Part shown: piece by piece, positions 8,197 to 21,065 of the stretch
Numbering within the stretch: the first letter of the stretch is position 1
Layout of the letters: each line of letters begins with the position of its first letter
Assembly (NCBI GenBank): GCA_964456445.1
Contig: CAYWBI010000005.1
Location: 1-64,000, forward strand
Source: CAYWBI01 sp964456445
Lineage (GTDB): Bacteria > Calditrichota > Calditrichia > Calditrichales > J004
Reading direction: 5' to 3'
Length of the DNA: 64,000 bases
Program-made: the position numbers and the translations under genes
Notes under the pieces: model-generated
What the model was told of the DNA's origin: nothing
Seen by the model: only the letters and a program-made list of their open reading frames with translations
Database searches by the model: none

Positions 8197-10051
8197 GTGA
8201 AACGGCCTCCCTTTTATACTTTTCAATATAAACCATCAAAACAGAAATATCAGCAGGAGAAACCCCGGCAATTCTGGATGCTTGCCCAAGTGTGTCGGGT
8301 TTGATTTGGTTTAATTTTTCCTTTGATTCAGCGGAAAGCGCATTAATTGCTAAATAATTAATTTCGAAAGGAATCTGTTTTCCCTCGGCCTTGACATACC
8401 TTTCCATCATCGTTTTTTGGCGGGCAAGATATCCGGCATACTTTACTGAATACTCAACATCGCTAACAGCGTCATCTGAAAATTTCCCATCGCTTACAAA
8501 AGGAAGTAGCTTGTTTAATTTCACCTCAGGTCTTTTTATCAAATTCTTTACACTCGTTGAAACTTCAATCGGCGATGATGCCGGAAAAACACTATGAAAA
8601 ATATCTGGCGTGATATTCCGGCCTATGGAATTGTTTAGCAGATTACTTATTTGAGATTTCTTTAACTCTAATTTTTTCCTTGCAGACAACGAGACCGTAC
8701 CCAAATCAATACCATACTTCATTAATCGTAGGTCAGCATTATCTTGTCGCAACATCAAACGGAACTCCGCCCGGGATGTAAACATCCGATACGGTTCTTC
8801 ATGGATCTTATTTATTAAATCATCAATCAATACACCGATATAGGCGTCCGATCTTTGTAAGACGAACGGCTCTTTTCTTTTTATTTTCAAAGCAGCATTA
8901 ATTCCCGCCATCAATCCCTGGGCCGCAGCCTCCTCATAACCGGAGGTACCATTTATCTGCCCGGATAGATACAACCCTTGCAGTGCTTTTGACTCAAGAG
9001 TGTTAGTTAGTTGGTCTGGCGGGAAAAAATCGTATTCTACGGCATAGCCGAGCCGGAGAATTTTAACATTGCTTAAGCCTTTGATTGTCTTAATGGCTTT
9101 TTCCTGTATATCTGCGGGGAGGCTGGTTGAAAAGCCATTAACATACACTTCCTTGCTATGATAGCCTTCGGGTTCCAAAAATATCTGATGTCTGTCCTTA
9201 TGGGCAAATCTATCGATTTTATCTTCGATAGATGGGCAATACCGCGGGCCCTGGCCTTGTATTCGGCCCGTAAACATGGGAGACCGATCAAAGCCAGTTC
9301 TTAATATCTTATGAGTCTGCTCATTGGTATAAGTAATAAAACAATTGATTTGTTTTTGCAATATCGCTTCTGTTGCAAAAGAAAATGGTTTTGGAGGATA
9401 ATCAGGGGGCTGTATTTCCGTTTGGGAAAAATCAATACTTTTAATATCCACGCGCGGTGGCGTTCCCGTTTTTAGCCGGCCGCATCTAAAACCAACAGCT
9501 TGCAGTTTGTCGGATATCCCACGCGATGGCAAGTCCCCTGCCCGGCCAGCGCTGAGCTTCTGCTCGCCGACATGAATCACGCCATTTAAAAATGTGCCTG
9601 CTGACAAAATAACAGCCTTTGCTTCCAAGCATACACCATCATCGCACAATACACCAACACATTTATCGCCCCGAAGGAGAACATCTACAACGCGTTTTTC
9701 AATGATCTGAACATTTGCATCCTTTAATGTTTTTTGGGCCACCTGTGCATATAGCCACCGGTCTGCCTGTGCACGGGGAGATTGTACCGCCAACCCCTTA
9801 GACATATTCAGCATTTTAAAATGAATGCCGGCCAGATCAATTATCCGTGCCATTGCCCCGCCGAGGGCATCTATTTCCCGGACCAACTGTCCTTTTGCCA
9901 AACCACCAATCGCCGGGTTACAGGACATTAAGCCTATTTTTTTCTCATCCAGGGTGACCATCGCAACTGACATGCCCAATTTAGATGCAATAAAAGCGGC
10001 TTCTATACCTGCGTGTCCCCCTCCAACTACAATAATATCTAGTTTATTCAT
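8180..10051 (-). CDS. mnmG: tRNA uridine-5-carboxymethylaminomethyl modification enzyme, FAD subunit
   Basis: The FAD/NADH-dependent partner of MnmE; together they install (carboxymethyl)aminomethyl at wobble U34 of tRNAs. At 623 aa it is typical. The dinucleotide-binding loop IIVVGGGHAGIEAA is at residues 5-18. The two MnmG family signatures are present: CNPAIGGLAKG near 48 and GYEEAAAQGL near 370. MFTSRAEFRL and the C-terminal helical domain that binds MnmE follow (MMERYVKAEGKQIP, TLGQASRIAGVSPADIS). The ATG overlaps a near-consensus parS site. mnmE lies 15 nt upstream. Confidence 0.97.
   Translation of the reverse strand: MNKLDIIVVGGGHAGIEAAFIASKLGMSVAMVTLDEKKIGLMSCNPAIGGLAKGQLVREIDALGGAMARIIDLAGIHFKMLNMSKGLAVQSPRAQADRWLYAQVAQKTLKDANVQIIEKRVVDVLLRGDKCVGVLCDDGVCLEAKAVILSAGTFLNGVIHVGEQKLSAGRAGDLPSRGISDKLQAVGFRCGRLKTGTPPRVDIKSIDFSQTEIQPPDYPPKPFSFATEAILQKQINCFITYTNEQTHKILRTGFDRSPMFTGRIQGQGPRYCPSIEDKIDRFAHKDRHQIFLEPEGYHSKEVYVNGFSTSLPADIQEKAIKTIKGLSNVKILRLGYAVEYDFFPPDQLTNTLESKALQGLYLSGQINGTSGYEEAAAQGLMAGINAALKIKRKEPFVLQRSDAYIGVLIDDLINKIHEEPYRMFTSRAEFRLMLRQDNADLRLMKYGIDLGTVSLSARKKLELKKSQISNLLNNSIGRNITPDIFHSVFPASSPIEVSTSVKNLIKRPEVKLNKLLPFVSDGKFSDDAVSDVEYSVKYAGYLARQKTMMERYVKAEGKQIPFEINYLAINALSAESKEKLNQIKPDTLGQASRIAGVSPADISVLMVYIEKYKREAVSRGTKR
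8189..8204. other. parS-like centromere site at the mnmG/rsmG junction
   Basis: TGTTCCACGTGAAACG matches the widely conserved parS 16-mer (TGTTNCACGTGAAACA) at all positions but the last. It lies about 5.7 kb from the origin, where parS sites cluster in most bacteria. It covers the rsmG start codon and the last codons of mnmG. Confidence 0.8.
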
Positions 10052-10066
10052 GTTTCACGTGAAACT
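10051..10066. other. parS-like centromere site between mnmE and mnmG
   Basis: TGTTTCACGTGAAACT matches the parS consensus at 15 of 16 positions; only the last base differs. It fills the gap between the mnmE stop (10067) and the mnmG start and overlaps the first base of the mnmG ATG. It is about 3.8 kb from the origin. With the site at 8189 it brackets mnmG. Confidence 0.88.
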
Positions 10067-11428
10067 CTATTTTCCTATACAAAAATGACCGAAGATGTTA
10101 TTTAAGATGTCTTCGGTAGATATGCCACCACTTAGTTCATTTATAAATCCAATGGCTGCACGGATGTCAAAAGCTATAAATTCAGACTGCTTTGTACTTC
10201 CCATGTTATGCTTCGTTCGATTTAAAGCATCGCGCAGAGCTACAAGAATATTATATTGTCTTTTGTTCGTTATAACAATGCTCTCTCCGCCTACAGATTT
10301 TTTTACTAACGACGAAATTTGTTTCTTTACAGTATCCATATTTGTTTCTTTTAAAGCAGATACAAACACAACATCTATATTGTTTTGTTCAATATACAGA
10401 AGAAAATCCTTACAAGCCGGCAAGTCACTTTTGTTTGCAATTGCCAAATACTTACTCCCTTGTTGATTTAAAAGCTCTAATATCTCGAAATCCGTATCTG
10501 TGGGCTTTGTTGATGCATCAAGAACGATCAAAACTAAATCCGAAGAAGAGACAATTTTTTTTGCCCTGACGATCCCTTCTTGTTCAATCTGGTCGTGGCT
10601 AAACCTTATACCTGCCGTGTCAATTAGTCGATACAGTAAGCCATCCATTTCAAATTCCTCATGGATGGTATCCCGTGTTGTACCCGGTTTTTCAGAAACG
10701 ATAACCCGGTCCTGGTTTAACAAGCAGTTCATCAGGCTGGATTTACCAACATTCGGTTTGCCAAGAATAACAACGCGGATCGCCTGATTGAAATGTTTAT
10801 TTTCAGAATATGATTTAATAAGTGGTTCAACAAAGGATAAGGTAGAATCAATTTTCGCTTCGATTTCAGAAGGGGAAACAAAATCAATATCTTCTTCGCT
10901 GAAATCGATTTGAAGTTCAAGCAGTGATGCAATGGACAATAAATCTTCTTTGATCTTATTTATCTTTTTCGATAAATAGCCATCTAATAAAATCGAAGAG
11001 TTATCAACAGCGTGCTGATTTTTAGCGGCGATTAAATCCGCTATTGCCTCGGCCTGGATCAGGTCTATTTTGCCATTTAAAAACGCCCGTCTGGAAAACT
11101 CGCCGGGGTCGGCAATCCTGACGCCCTCAGATAAAAACAAATCAATTATTTTATTTGTAATAAAATAGTTCCCATGGCAACTAATCTCGATGACGTTTTC
11201 CCCGGTAAAGGAATGTGGTCTTTTGAAAAAACTTATCAAAACATCATCTATTTTAATTTTCTTGTTCTTTATCTTGCCAAAATAAACCTTGTTTCCTCTG
11301 TTTTTATCTATCGTTTTATTGAAATGTTTATTTGTAACTTCTAATGCATTCTGTCCAGAAATACGAATAACATTAACACTTCCTAAACCAACAGCAGTGA
11401 TTGGTGCAATTATTGTATCCCTATCCAT
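10067..11428 (-). CDS. mnmE: tRNA modification GTPase
   Basis: A 453-aa GTPase partner of MnmG in wobble-uridine modification. The N-terminal tetrahydrofolate-binding domain starts DTIIAPITAVG; the helical domain follows. The inserted G domain has G1 GKPNVGKSS (about 220), G3 DTAGIR (about 268) and G4 NKSD (about 335). The C-terminus ends in the diagnostic FCIGK, whose Cys is essential in the family. The start ATG is 7 nt from the yidC stop. Part of the usual origin-proximal block rpmH-rnpA-yidC-mnmE-mnmG-rsmG. Confidence 0.97.
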   Translation of the reverse strand: MDRDTIIAPITAVGLGSVNVIRISGQNALEVTNKHFNKTIDKNRGNKVYFGKIKNKKIKIDDVLISFFKRPHSFTGENVIEISCHGNYFITNKIIDLFLSEGVRIADPGEFSRRAFLNGKIDLIQAEAIADLIAAKNQHAVDNSSILLDGYLSKKINKIKEDLLSIASLLELQIDFSEEDIDFVSPSEIEAKIDSTLSFVEPLIKSYSENKHFNQAIRVVILGKPNVGKSSLMNCLLNQDRVIVSEKPGTTRDTIHEEFEMDGLLYRLIDTAGIRFSHDQIEQEGIVRAKKIVSSSDLVLIVLDASTKPTDTDFEILELLNQQGSKYLAIANKSDLPACKDFLLYIEQNNIDVVFVSALKETNMDTVKKQISSLVKKSVGGESIVITNKRQYNILVALRDALNRTKHNMGSTKQSEFIAFDIRAAIGFINELSGGISTEDILNNIFGHFCIGK

Positions 11429-11434
11429 CTCATA

Positions 11435-13201
11435 TCACTTATTCTTTTGTGGTACTTTGGGGTCCTTATCGACATGGATATATTTCTGTTGCAATACCGT
11501 TAAAATATTAAACATTATGTAATAGAGGTTTAACCCGGATGGAAATTTATTAAAAATTGCCAGCATAAAAACCGGCATAATATATAGCATTGCCTTTTGC
11601 TTGGGGTCCTGCATGGTCATCTTGGACTGGAAAAACATGGTGATTGCCATGATAATCGGCAACAAATTAAAATGATCCCCATAAAAAGGTAATGAAAAAG
11701 GCAGGGTGAACAATGTATCTGCCCGCGATAAATCATTTACTAAACCAGGTATAAACATTGCTCCGCGCAATTGGATCGTTGAACGAAAGACGGTGTATAG
11801 TGCAATAAGAAGGGGCATCTGCAGAAGCATTGGTAAACACCCACTTAAAGGATTACCATGTACCTTGTACAGCTTCATCATTTCTTTCTGCATTCTTTGC
11901 TGATCGTTTTTATATTTTTCCTTTATTTCAGCCATTTTCGGTTGAAGAAGCTGCATTTTTTTAGTTGATTGATAACTCTTCTTCGTTATGGGAAATAAGG
12001 CCAGTTTAACCAATATTGAGAATATTATTATTACTAATCCATAGTTAGAAATAAAACCATGAAGCCATTCAAGAACCGGTATTATCAGATAAATAGAAAT
12101 CGAACGAAAGACCCGTTCATACCAACCATTGTTCATGATCAATTCATCAACATGATTATCATAATTTGATAGTTGATTAAAATCCAATGGGCCTAAATAA
12201 AGCCTGAACTTATCTATGGTCTGATGGTCATCACGAACAAAAAAACCAGCAGTATAGAGTTTTTCAATATAGTCTTTTTTCTCGATACCCGTTCCGTTAA
12301 AAAACACACCATCAGATACATCGGCATTTACGACAGATAAAATTGAAACAAAATACTTGGTTCTTACTGAAACCCAATCGGCATTGCCTGATAGTGTCAT
12401 CGGTTTGGCCGGGCCGGCTTCTGTTATCGAATAGTCTGTTAAATCATCAGCCATATAGGTAAAAGCCGTACTGTATTGCGAATCTCCTTCTTTGTACTCT
12501 TCGGTTAGTGGCAATCCATTTTCCCATTTTATCTGGTATTGTCTGTTTAAAAGAAGCGAACCAGGATCAGAAATATTGACACTAACATCGATATGATAAA
12601 ATCCATTATAAAAGGTCAGCTCTTTTTCAATTTTGGTTTTATTATATTCGATTAAAAATTTTATCGTTATTTTATCGTTATTTTTCAAAACAATCGATTC
12701 GGATTTATTATCCGATGTAAAAAGATAATCGCCTGTATTAATGTATTGACCATTAACATCCTGAAAGGAGAGTTGTAAATTATTGTTTAATTTTTCTGAT
12801 ACTAAATCCACAAGGCTGGAATCATAAGTACCGTATTTTTTTAATATAAAAGTAGAAAAATTTCCGCCACCCTTATTTGAAAATTTTACAGAATATAAAT
12901 CGGTATCTATTCTATAATTCTTGAGTGTAGAATCTCCTGTAAAGGGTACTTTTTCATTGGTCTTCTTTTGTTCTTTAGGACTGTTAATCTTTTCAACAGA
13001 TTCTTTTTGTTTCTCTTTATTTATCTCTGCGCCGTTCTGCTGATCAACGGAATTAAAAGTCTCTTTTTGAATATTGGTCGTACTATCAGCGGATACTTTT
13101 TTTTCTTCTGGTTTTATACCCAGGATATTTTCATTATAATAAGGAGTAAGTATTAAAATAACAGCAATTAAAAGCATTGCCAAGATTGATTTTTTGTCCA
13201 T
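11435..13201 (-). CDS. yidC: Membrane protein insertase YidC/Oxa1
   Basis: Inner-membrane insertase that works alone or with SecYEG. The start at 13201 (MDKKSILAML, 588 aa) has AGGA upstream and gives the classic N-terminal anchor; an in-frame extension of six residues is unlikely. Layout: helix 1 (about 5-22), a low-complexity Lys/Glu linker, the large beta-sandwich periplasmic P1 domain (about 80-345), then the conserved five-helix core from WLHGFISNYGL (about 370). The core includes the cytoplasmic coiled region (STKKMQLLQPKMAEIK) and LSGCLPMLLQMPLL. The long P1 domain marks it as a Gram-negative YidC. Confidence 0.96.
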   Translation of the reverse strand: MDKKSILAMLLIAVILILTPYYNENILGIKPEEKKVSADSTTNIQKETFNSVDQQNGAEINKEKQKESVEKINSPKEQKKTNEKVPFTGDSTLKNYRIDTDLYSVKFSNKGGGNFSTFILKKYGTYDSSLVDLVSEKLNNNLQLSFQDVNGQYINTGDYLFTSDNKSESIVLKNNDKITIKFLIEYNKTKIEKELTFYNGFYHIDVSVNISDPGSLLLNRQYQIKWENGLPLTEEYKEGDSQYSTAFTYMADDLTDYSITEAGPAKPMTLSGNADWVSVRTKYFVSILSVVNADVSDGVFFNGTGIEKKDYIEKLYTAGFFVRDDHQTIDKFRLYLGPLDFNQLSNYDNHVDELIMNNGWYERVFRSISIYLIIPVLEWLHGFISNYGLVIIIFSILVKLALFPITKKSYQSTKKMQLLQPKMAEIKEKYKNDQQRMQKEMMKLYKVHGNPLSGCLPMLLQMPLLIALYTVFRSTIQLRGAMFIPGLVNDLSRADTLFTLPFSLPFYGDHFNLLPIIMAITMFFQSKMTMQDPKQKAMLYIMPVFMLAIFNKFPSGLNLYYIMFNILTVLQQKYIHVDKDPKVPQKNK

Positions 13202-13230
13202 CTTTAATCCTATAAACAAAATATATTTAA

Positions 13231-13584
13231 CTACCGGGAATTACTTAAAAAGTTTAAATGTCTATCATACTCTGCAAATATCACTTTTGATTTCTTAATT
13301 CTGCTTCGATCTCTATATAAAAAAATCACCCTATTATATGAATTAAATAGAGTGATCTTATTTACAATATAAACACGTAATATTCGTTTTATATAATTAC
13401 GGTAAAAAGCTTTTCCTATATTTTTTTTTAAGAGTATACAAGATTTACGATCATCTTTGGTTTTCTCAAATAATAAAAACACAGGTCCAAATTTAGTATT
13501 TATTCTTTTACCATTTTCTAAAATAAATTTAATTTCATATTTATCTTTGATAGAAAACAGCTTATGCCGTTTTGATAAATTCAT
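13231..13584 (-). CDS. rnpA: Ribonuclease P protein component
   Basis: Protein subunit of RNase P, which trims tRNA 5' leaders. A highly basic 117-aa protein. The RNR signature is visible as [14 protein letters not shown] (about 62-75), matching the family GKAxxRNxxKRxxR. I chose the ATG at 13582-13584; a GTG one codon earlier is possible. The start lies inside the 3' end of rpmH (23-nt overlap). Sequence elsewhere is divergent and AT-biased. Confidence 0.93.
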   Translation of the reverse strand: MNLSKRHKLFSIKDKYEIKFILENGKRINTKFGPVFLLFEKTKDDRKSCILLKKNIGKAFYRNYIKRILRVYIVNKITLFNSYNRVIFLYRDRSRIKKSKVIFAEYDRHLNFLSNSR

Positions 13585-13720
13585 CACTCACAGTTAATCT
13601 TTTTCTACCTTTTGCACGACGCCTGGCCAAAATGGCTTTTCCATTTTTGGAACTCATTCTTTCCCTGAAGCCATGTTTGTTTTTTCGCTTTGTGTTACTT
13701 GGCTGATAAGTACGTTTCAT
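13562..13720 (-). CDS. rpmH: 50S ribosomal protein L34
   Basis: A 52-aa basic ribosomal protein. [20 protein letters not shown] is the L34 signature, and the Arg/Lys-rich middle ([11 protein letters not shown]) is typical. A strong ribosome-binding site (GGAGG at 13725-13729) precedes the ATG. The protein carries a few extra C-terminal residues ([10 protein letters not shown]) that run into rnpA in another frame. It is the first gene leftward from the origin. Confidence 0.97.
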   Translation of the reverse strand: MKRTYQPSNTKRKNKHGFRERMSSKNGKAILARRRAKGRKRLTVSDEFIKTA

Positions 13721-13729
13721 TTTTCCTCC

Positions 13730-14173
13730 AACAATAATTATTAAATTTAAAAGGCTGCTAATTTAAGATGAACAGACTACAAATTACAAATATTGAAAAA
13801 AAATTATTTTATATTATTATTTTCTATATAATATATTGTTTTTTATTTACTTAATATTAATATTGCCATTTATATAAAAATGTTTAATAAATGTTGATAA
13901 CAAAATAATAATATAAAAATTGATCTTTTTAAAAAATAAACCGTCAATTTTCAACATTTATAAATTCTATTCAATCCTTATTTATCAGAGCCAAAAACAC
14001 TTATCAACATTTCCACAGCATCAACTACTAATATACTTTTAAACTATATATAATATTATTATAGTCAACTAAACAAATACCCATACGGGGATATTTAAAT
14101 ATTGATCAATTCTTTCTTGAAACTAAGTTTTCTTTTCTTTAATTTTTCCTTTTATTAACTATTTGGGGGATAA
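13730..14173. other. Putative chromosomal replication origin (oriC)
   Basis: A 444-bp gene-free, extremely AT-rich gap between divergent rpmH and dnaN, and the point where gene direction flips. It contains DnaA-box-like 9-mers: TTATCAACA at 14001-14009 (plus), its reverse complement TGTTGATAA at 13892-13900, and a one-mismatch copy TTTTCAACA at 13948-13956. Box-like TTTCCACAG follows the 14001 copy directly. The run 13790-13870 is almost pure A/T and is a good candidate unwinding element. Promoters for rpmH and dnaN must also lie here. dnaA is not adjacent. Confidence 0.82.
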
Positions 14174-15289
14174 ATGAATTTCCGTATAAACAGAGATAGT
14201 TTTTTTAAATCATTGCAAAAGATTATTAATGTAATTCCATCAAAATCAACCGTTGATATATTATACAATGTTTTAATTTCTGCAAAAGAAAACACACTTT
14301 CAATTACAGCCACCGATCTGGAAATAACACAAATTACCTGGACGGATTGTGAAATACTTGAAGAAGGTGATATCACTGTACCAGGAAAGTTATTATTAGA
14401 CATCATCAGGGAACTACCGGCAATAGACCTCGAATTTACTGCAGATCAGAATTTAAAAGTATTAATCAAATCTGAATTGGGCGAGTACAGATTATCAGGA
14501 GAAAGTAAAAAAGAATTTCCGTCATCGCCTCAAATTGATGATAATTTATCTGTTGAACTTGAAAGTACTGATTTGAAGGAAATGATTGAAAAAACAATTT
14601 TCGCCTGTTCTACGGATCATTTTAGACCGGCATTGACCGGCGTCCTCTGTCAGTTTTTTGATAATGAATATCGAATGATATCTACCGATGGTCATCGACT
14701 GGTTAAAATAGTGAATAAAAAATTTGATAACAATGGCATAACGAGAGATGTGATTATTCCTACAAAAGCCTTAAATTTTGTTGCACGCAATTTACCCGAG
14801 GAGGGACTGCAAAAAATTTCGCTTAGTGAAAACCATATTCTTTTTAACTTACCAAATACTAAAATCTATTCACGAATAATAAAAGAACCCTATCCAGATT
14901 ATGACAGGGTAATTCCAAGTCAGTTCACTAAAGAGCTAAATATTGACCGAATGGAATTTATATCGTCTGTAAAAAGGGTTTCACTGTTTTCAAATCCAAT
15001 TACTTCACAGATTAAAATACAACTAGAGAATAATATCATGCAGGTATTTGCCCAGGATATAGATTTTGGCGGTGAGGCAAATGAACATATTGGTTGCAAT
15101 TATACAAATGACCCATTAACAATTGCCTATAATGCAAACTATCTAATTGATTTACTCCGTCATTTATCGTCTGAAAAAATCAGGATAACTTTAAATGATT
15201 CTGATGGTCCGGCCTTAATCTATTCCGATGAAAATTACGATGAGAACTTAAATTTGGTTATGTTAATCATGCCTGTAAGATTGAATTAA
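14174..15289 (+). CDS. dnaN: DNA polymerase III beta subunit (sliding clamp)
   Basis: Ring-shaped processivity factor. At 371 aa with three repeated clamp domains it has the family length. Recognisable features are the opening MNFRINRDSFFKSLQKIINVI, the STDGHRLVKI segment in domain 2, and the C-terminal LIMPVRLN, the usual end of DnaN and part of the partner-binding pocket. A GGGGG ribosome-binding site lies 5 nt before the ATG. The stop overlaps the recF start by 1 nt (TAATG). Confidence 0.97.
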   Translation: MNFRINRDSFFKSLQKIINVIPSKSTVDILYNVLISAKENTLSITATDLEITQITWTDCEILEEGDITVPGKLLLDIIRELPAIDLEFTADQNLKVLIKSELGEYRLSGESKKEFPSSPQIDDNLSVELESTDLKEMIEKTIFACSTDHFRPALTGVLCQFFDNEYRMISTDGHRLVKIVNKKFDNNGITRDVIIPTKALNFVARNLPEEGLQKISLSENHILFNLPNTKIYSRIIKEPYPDYDRVIPSQFTKELNIDRMEFISSVKRVSLFSNPITSQIKIQLENNIMQVFAQDIDFGGEANEHIGCNYTNDPLTIAYNANYLIDLLRHLSSEKIRITLNDSDGPALIYSDENYDENLNLVMLIMPVRLN

Positions 15290-16379
15290 TGTTTATAAAC
15301 ACACTTGATATAAAGAATTTTCGAATATTTAAAAAAAAGGAATTTAATTTTAGCAATGACATAAATATTTTGTATGGTCTTAACGGGCAAGGTAAGACAT
15401 CTGTAATTGAAGCGGTTTATTACTTATCCCTTACACGCAGTTTCAAAACCGGGGCTAAGGATCAGGCAGTTTTAAGAAAAGAAAATAATTATTTTGAAAT
15501 AAGCGGGGCATATCAAAATAAAAATAATACAAGATTATTTTTTTCTTTGGATAAAGGAAAACATATATTTGTTAATGATATCAAAATAGAAAAATTTTCC
15601 GACTATATTGGACAAATCCCGATTGTTGTTTTAACACTGGAGAATCAAGAATTAATTTATGGTTATCCGAAATTAAGAAGAAATTTTTTAGATATCCTAA
15701 TTTCACAGGTTAGTTCAAGATATATAACAAATCTCCAACGTTATAAAAATATAATTTTTTCTAAAAATAAACTGCTCTCTGAACTAGAACCTAATATTGA
15801 ACTTTTAAAAAGTTATAATGATCTTATCGTTCAATATGGGAATGAAATTGTTTTACAACGGATTGAACTTGTAACCTTTTTTAATACAAATATAAAAAGA
15901 AATTTTAATGCAATATCAGGGAAGAATGAAAATCCAAGTATAAAATATAAAATTAAAAACAGCAATCTGGATGTTGATAATAATCTGGATATCATCCAGG
16001 TTTTACGTACTCTACAGGAAAAATATTTTACAAAAGAAATACAATACCATAAGAGCTTATATGGTCCGCACTTAGATGACATCATTTTTTATCTGGATGA
16101 TATTCCGATTAAAAACTATTCGTCTCAGGGAGAAAACAAATCATATTTAATCGCGTTAAAAAATATTGAACGGGAATTTATTCTTCTAAAAAAAAATCAA
16201 AATCCAATATTTCTTTTAGATGATGTATTTGGTGAACTTGATACAGACCGGACAGAAAATCTTTTGTACTTAATAAAAGATAAAGGCCAGACAATTATAA
16301 CAACAACAAATTCTACAATAATTGAAACATCTTATTTAAAAAAAAACAACTGCATTCATTTAGACCAAAAAACATTATA

Positions 16380-16380
<1 letters not shown>
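15289..16380 (+). CDS. recF: DNA replication and repair protein RecF
   Basis: SMC-like ATPase that helps load RecA at gaps. 363 aa. Walker A is GLNGQGKTS (about 31-39), the ABC signature is YSSQGENKS (about 280) and Walker B is PIFLLDDVFGELD (about 305). The opening MFINTLDIKNFRIF is typical. Very AT-rich and Lys/Asn-rich, like the flanking origin genes. Coupled to dnaN upstream and to dciA downstream by 1-nt overlaps. Confidence 0.97.
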
Positions 16381-18594
<2,214 letters not shown>

Positions 18595-18608
18595 GAGTTT
18601 GAAATTAC

Positions 18609-21065
18609 ATGCAAGAAGATGAGAGAATTTTACCCGTTTTACTTGAAGATGAAATGCGCGAATCATACTTGGATTATTCTATGTCCGTTATTGTTTCGCG
18701 TGCCCTGCCGGACGTACGAGATGGGCTAAAGCCGGTGCACCGCAGGGTTTTATATGGGATGCGGGAATTGGGCCTTGTACACAACCGAGCGCATAAAAAA
18801 AGCGCCCGGGTTGTGGGGGAAGTGCTCGGTAAATATCACCCGCATGGAGATTCTGCTGTTTACGATACTATGGTGCGGATGGTTCAAGATTTTTCACTAC
18901 GCTATCCATTAATTGATGGGCAGGGAAATTTTGGCTCGGTCGATGGAGATTCACCCGCAGCTATGCGTTATACAGAAGTACGTATGATGCAAATTGCAGA
19001 GGAATTATTGACAGACCTGGATAAAAAAACCGTAAGGCTTGCCAGAAATTTTGATGACTCTCTTGATGAACCTACCGTTCTCCCTGCAAAGTTCCCTAAC
19101 CTGCTGGTTAATGGCTCATCGGGAATTGCTGTTGGAATGGCAACTAATATTCCGCCCCATAATTTGGGAGAAGTGGTTAATGCGGTAAAAGCCATGATTG
19201 ATGATCCTGAGATGGATATACTCGCACTAATGGAACATATTAAGGGACCGGATTTCCCTACCGCAGGAATAATTTTTGGTTTGGAAGAAGTAAAAAAGGC
19301 TTATCTTACCGGACGGGGCAAAGTAATTGTCCGGGCAAAAACGGAATCTGTTGAGCTTAAAAACGGGCGATCAAGAATTTTAATACATGAAATTCCCTAT
19401 CAGGTCAACAAGTTAAACCTTATAAAAAAGATTGTTGAATTAGTAAAAGAAAAACGCGTAGAAGGTATATCAGATTTAAGGGACGAATCCGACCGTGATG
19501 GCATGCGTATCGTAATTGAAGTAAAAAGGGATTATGATCCGGAAGCGATTTTAAACATCCTATATAAACATACGCAGATGCAGGTAACTTTTGGTATCAT
19601 TTTATTGGCGCTTGTGGACGGGCGTCCCAAAGTTCTGAACCTAAAAGAAATAATTCAGCATTTTATAAATCATCGTATTAACGTTATCATAAAAAGAACG
19701 CAGTTTGAGTTAGATCAGGCGCAACGCAGGGCGCATATTCTTGAAGGTCTGCGGATAGCTATTGACAATATTGATGAAATCATAGCTTTAATAAAAAAAT
19801 CTGCCAGCACCGAAGATGCCCGCGAAAAGTTAATGGCCCGGTTTACCCTCTCCCTTCCACAAGCTAAGGCTATACTGGAAATGCGTCTGCAAAGGCTTAC
19901 CGGTTTAGAACGTGATAAAATTGAGCAAGAGTATAAAGAATTAATGATCTTGATAACGGAACTACAAGAAATATTGGCAAACAAAGACAAGCAATTTCAA
20001 ATCATTAAAAATGAACTCAATGAAATTGTTACAAAATATGCGGATGAACGTCGTACGGAATTAATTTTAAACTATGAAGAAATTTCCATAGAAGATTTAA
20101 TTCATGAGGAAAATACGGTTGTTACCATTTCCAACAGGGGATTGATCAAGCGTTTCTCCGCCTCGGCTTACCGGACCCAAAACCGGGGCGGGCGTGGTGT
20201 ATCCGGAGCCGTAATAAAAGAGGAAGATTACCTTGAGCACCTGTTTGTTGCAAGCACACATGATTATATTCTGTTTTTTACCGATCGTGGGCGTTGCTAC
20301 TGGCTAAAGGTTTATCAAGTGCCACAATCAGGGAAGGCATCGCGCGGCCGACCGGTTATAAACCTGATCAATATTGAAAAAGGTGAAAAAATCCAAACTG
20401 TATTAACCGTAAGGGATTTTAACCAGGATGGATATATTACCATTGGAACAAAAAAAGGTGTCATCAAAAAAACGGAATTAAGAAAATACAGCAGACCGAG
20501 AAGAAACGGCATTATCGCTGTGAATATCCGTGAAGATGATCAATTGATTAATGCCTGTGTTACCAGTGGCGACGATGAGGTTCTCTTTGTAAGTAAAAAA
20601 GGTAAGTCCATACGCTTTAGCGAGCATGACGTCCGGCCGATGGGAAGAAATTCCAGTGGGGTAAAAGCAATATCCCTATCAAAGGATGATATTGTAATTG
20701 CAATGGTGGTGGTAGATGATGAAAAATCCATATTTACACTTTCACACAACGGCTATGGAAAAAGAACCATGTTTACCGGTTTCAGAAGGCAAAAAAGAGG
20801 TGGAAGTGGAATTATCGCGATGAAAGTAACCGAAAAAACCGGGCCGTTGGTTGGGGCGGGGACGGTATCGGACGAGTTAGGCATACTGATAATTACGGAA
20901 AAAGGAATAGTGATACGGCAAAACCTGGAGCAGGTCAATATTATTGGCCGAAATACGCAAGGTGTTATCATGATAAGACTTGATAAAGGTGACACAGTTA
21001 GTGATATTGCATTAATTGAAAAAGATGAAGAAAAAGAAGATGAAGAAAATGTCCAGGATATCTAA
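18609..21065 (+). CDS. gyrA: DNA gyrase subunit A
   Basis: Breakage-reunion subunit of gyrase, 818 aa. The catalytic Tyr lies in AMRYTE (about 121). The quinolone-pocket region reads [11 protein letters not shown], with Ser and Asp at the usual positions, so no resistance-type change is visible. The C-terminal beta-pinwheel carries a GyrA box, [10 protein letters not shown] (about 520), which marks gyrase rather than topoisomerase IV. The tail is acidic ([10 protein letters not shown]). Its last 17 nt overlap the rex start in a different frame. Confidence 0.97.
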   Translation: MQEDERILPVLLEDEMRESYLDYSMSVIVSRALPDVRDGLKPVHRRVLYGMRELGLVHNRAHKKSARVVGEVLGKYHPHGDSAVYDTMVRMVQDFSLRYPLIDGQGNFGSVDGDSPAAMRYTEVRMMQIAEELLTDLDKKTVRLARNFDDSLDEPTVLPAKFPNLLVNGSSGIAVGMATNIPPHNLGEVVNAVKAMIDDPEMDILALMEHIKGPDFPTAGIIFGLEEVKKAYLTGRGKVIVRAKTESVELKNGRSRILIHEIPYQVNKLNLIKKIVELVKEKRVEGISDLRDESDRDGMRIVIEVKRDYDPEAILNILYKHTQMQVTFGIILLALVDGRPKVLNLKEIIQHFINHRINVIIKRTQFELDQAQRRAHILEGLRIAIDNIDEIIALIKKSASTEDAREKLMARFTLSLPQAKAILEMRLQRLTGLERDKIEQEYKELMILITELQEILANKDKQFQIIKNELNEIVTKYADERRTELILNYEEISIEDLIHEENTVVTISNRGLIKRFSASAYRTQNRGGRGVSGAVIKEEDYLEHLFVASTHDYILFFTDRGRCYWLKVYQVPQSGKASRGRPVINLINIEKGEKIQTVLTVRDFNQDGYITIGTKKGVIKKTELRKYSRPRRNGIIAVNIREDDQLINACVTSGDDEVLFVSKKGKSIRFSEHDVRPMGRNSSGVKAISLSKDDIVIAMVVVDDEKSIFTLSHNGYGKRTMFTGFRRQKRGGSGIIAMKVTEKTGPLVGAGTVSDELGILIITEKGIVIRQNLEQVNIIGRNTQGVIMIRLDKGDTVSDIALIEKDEEKEDEENVQDI

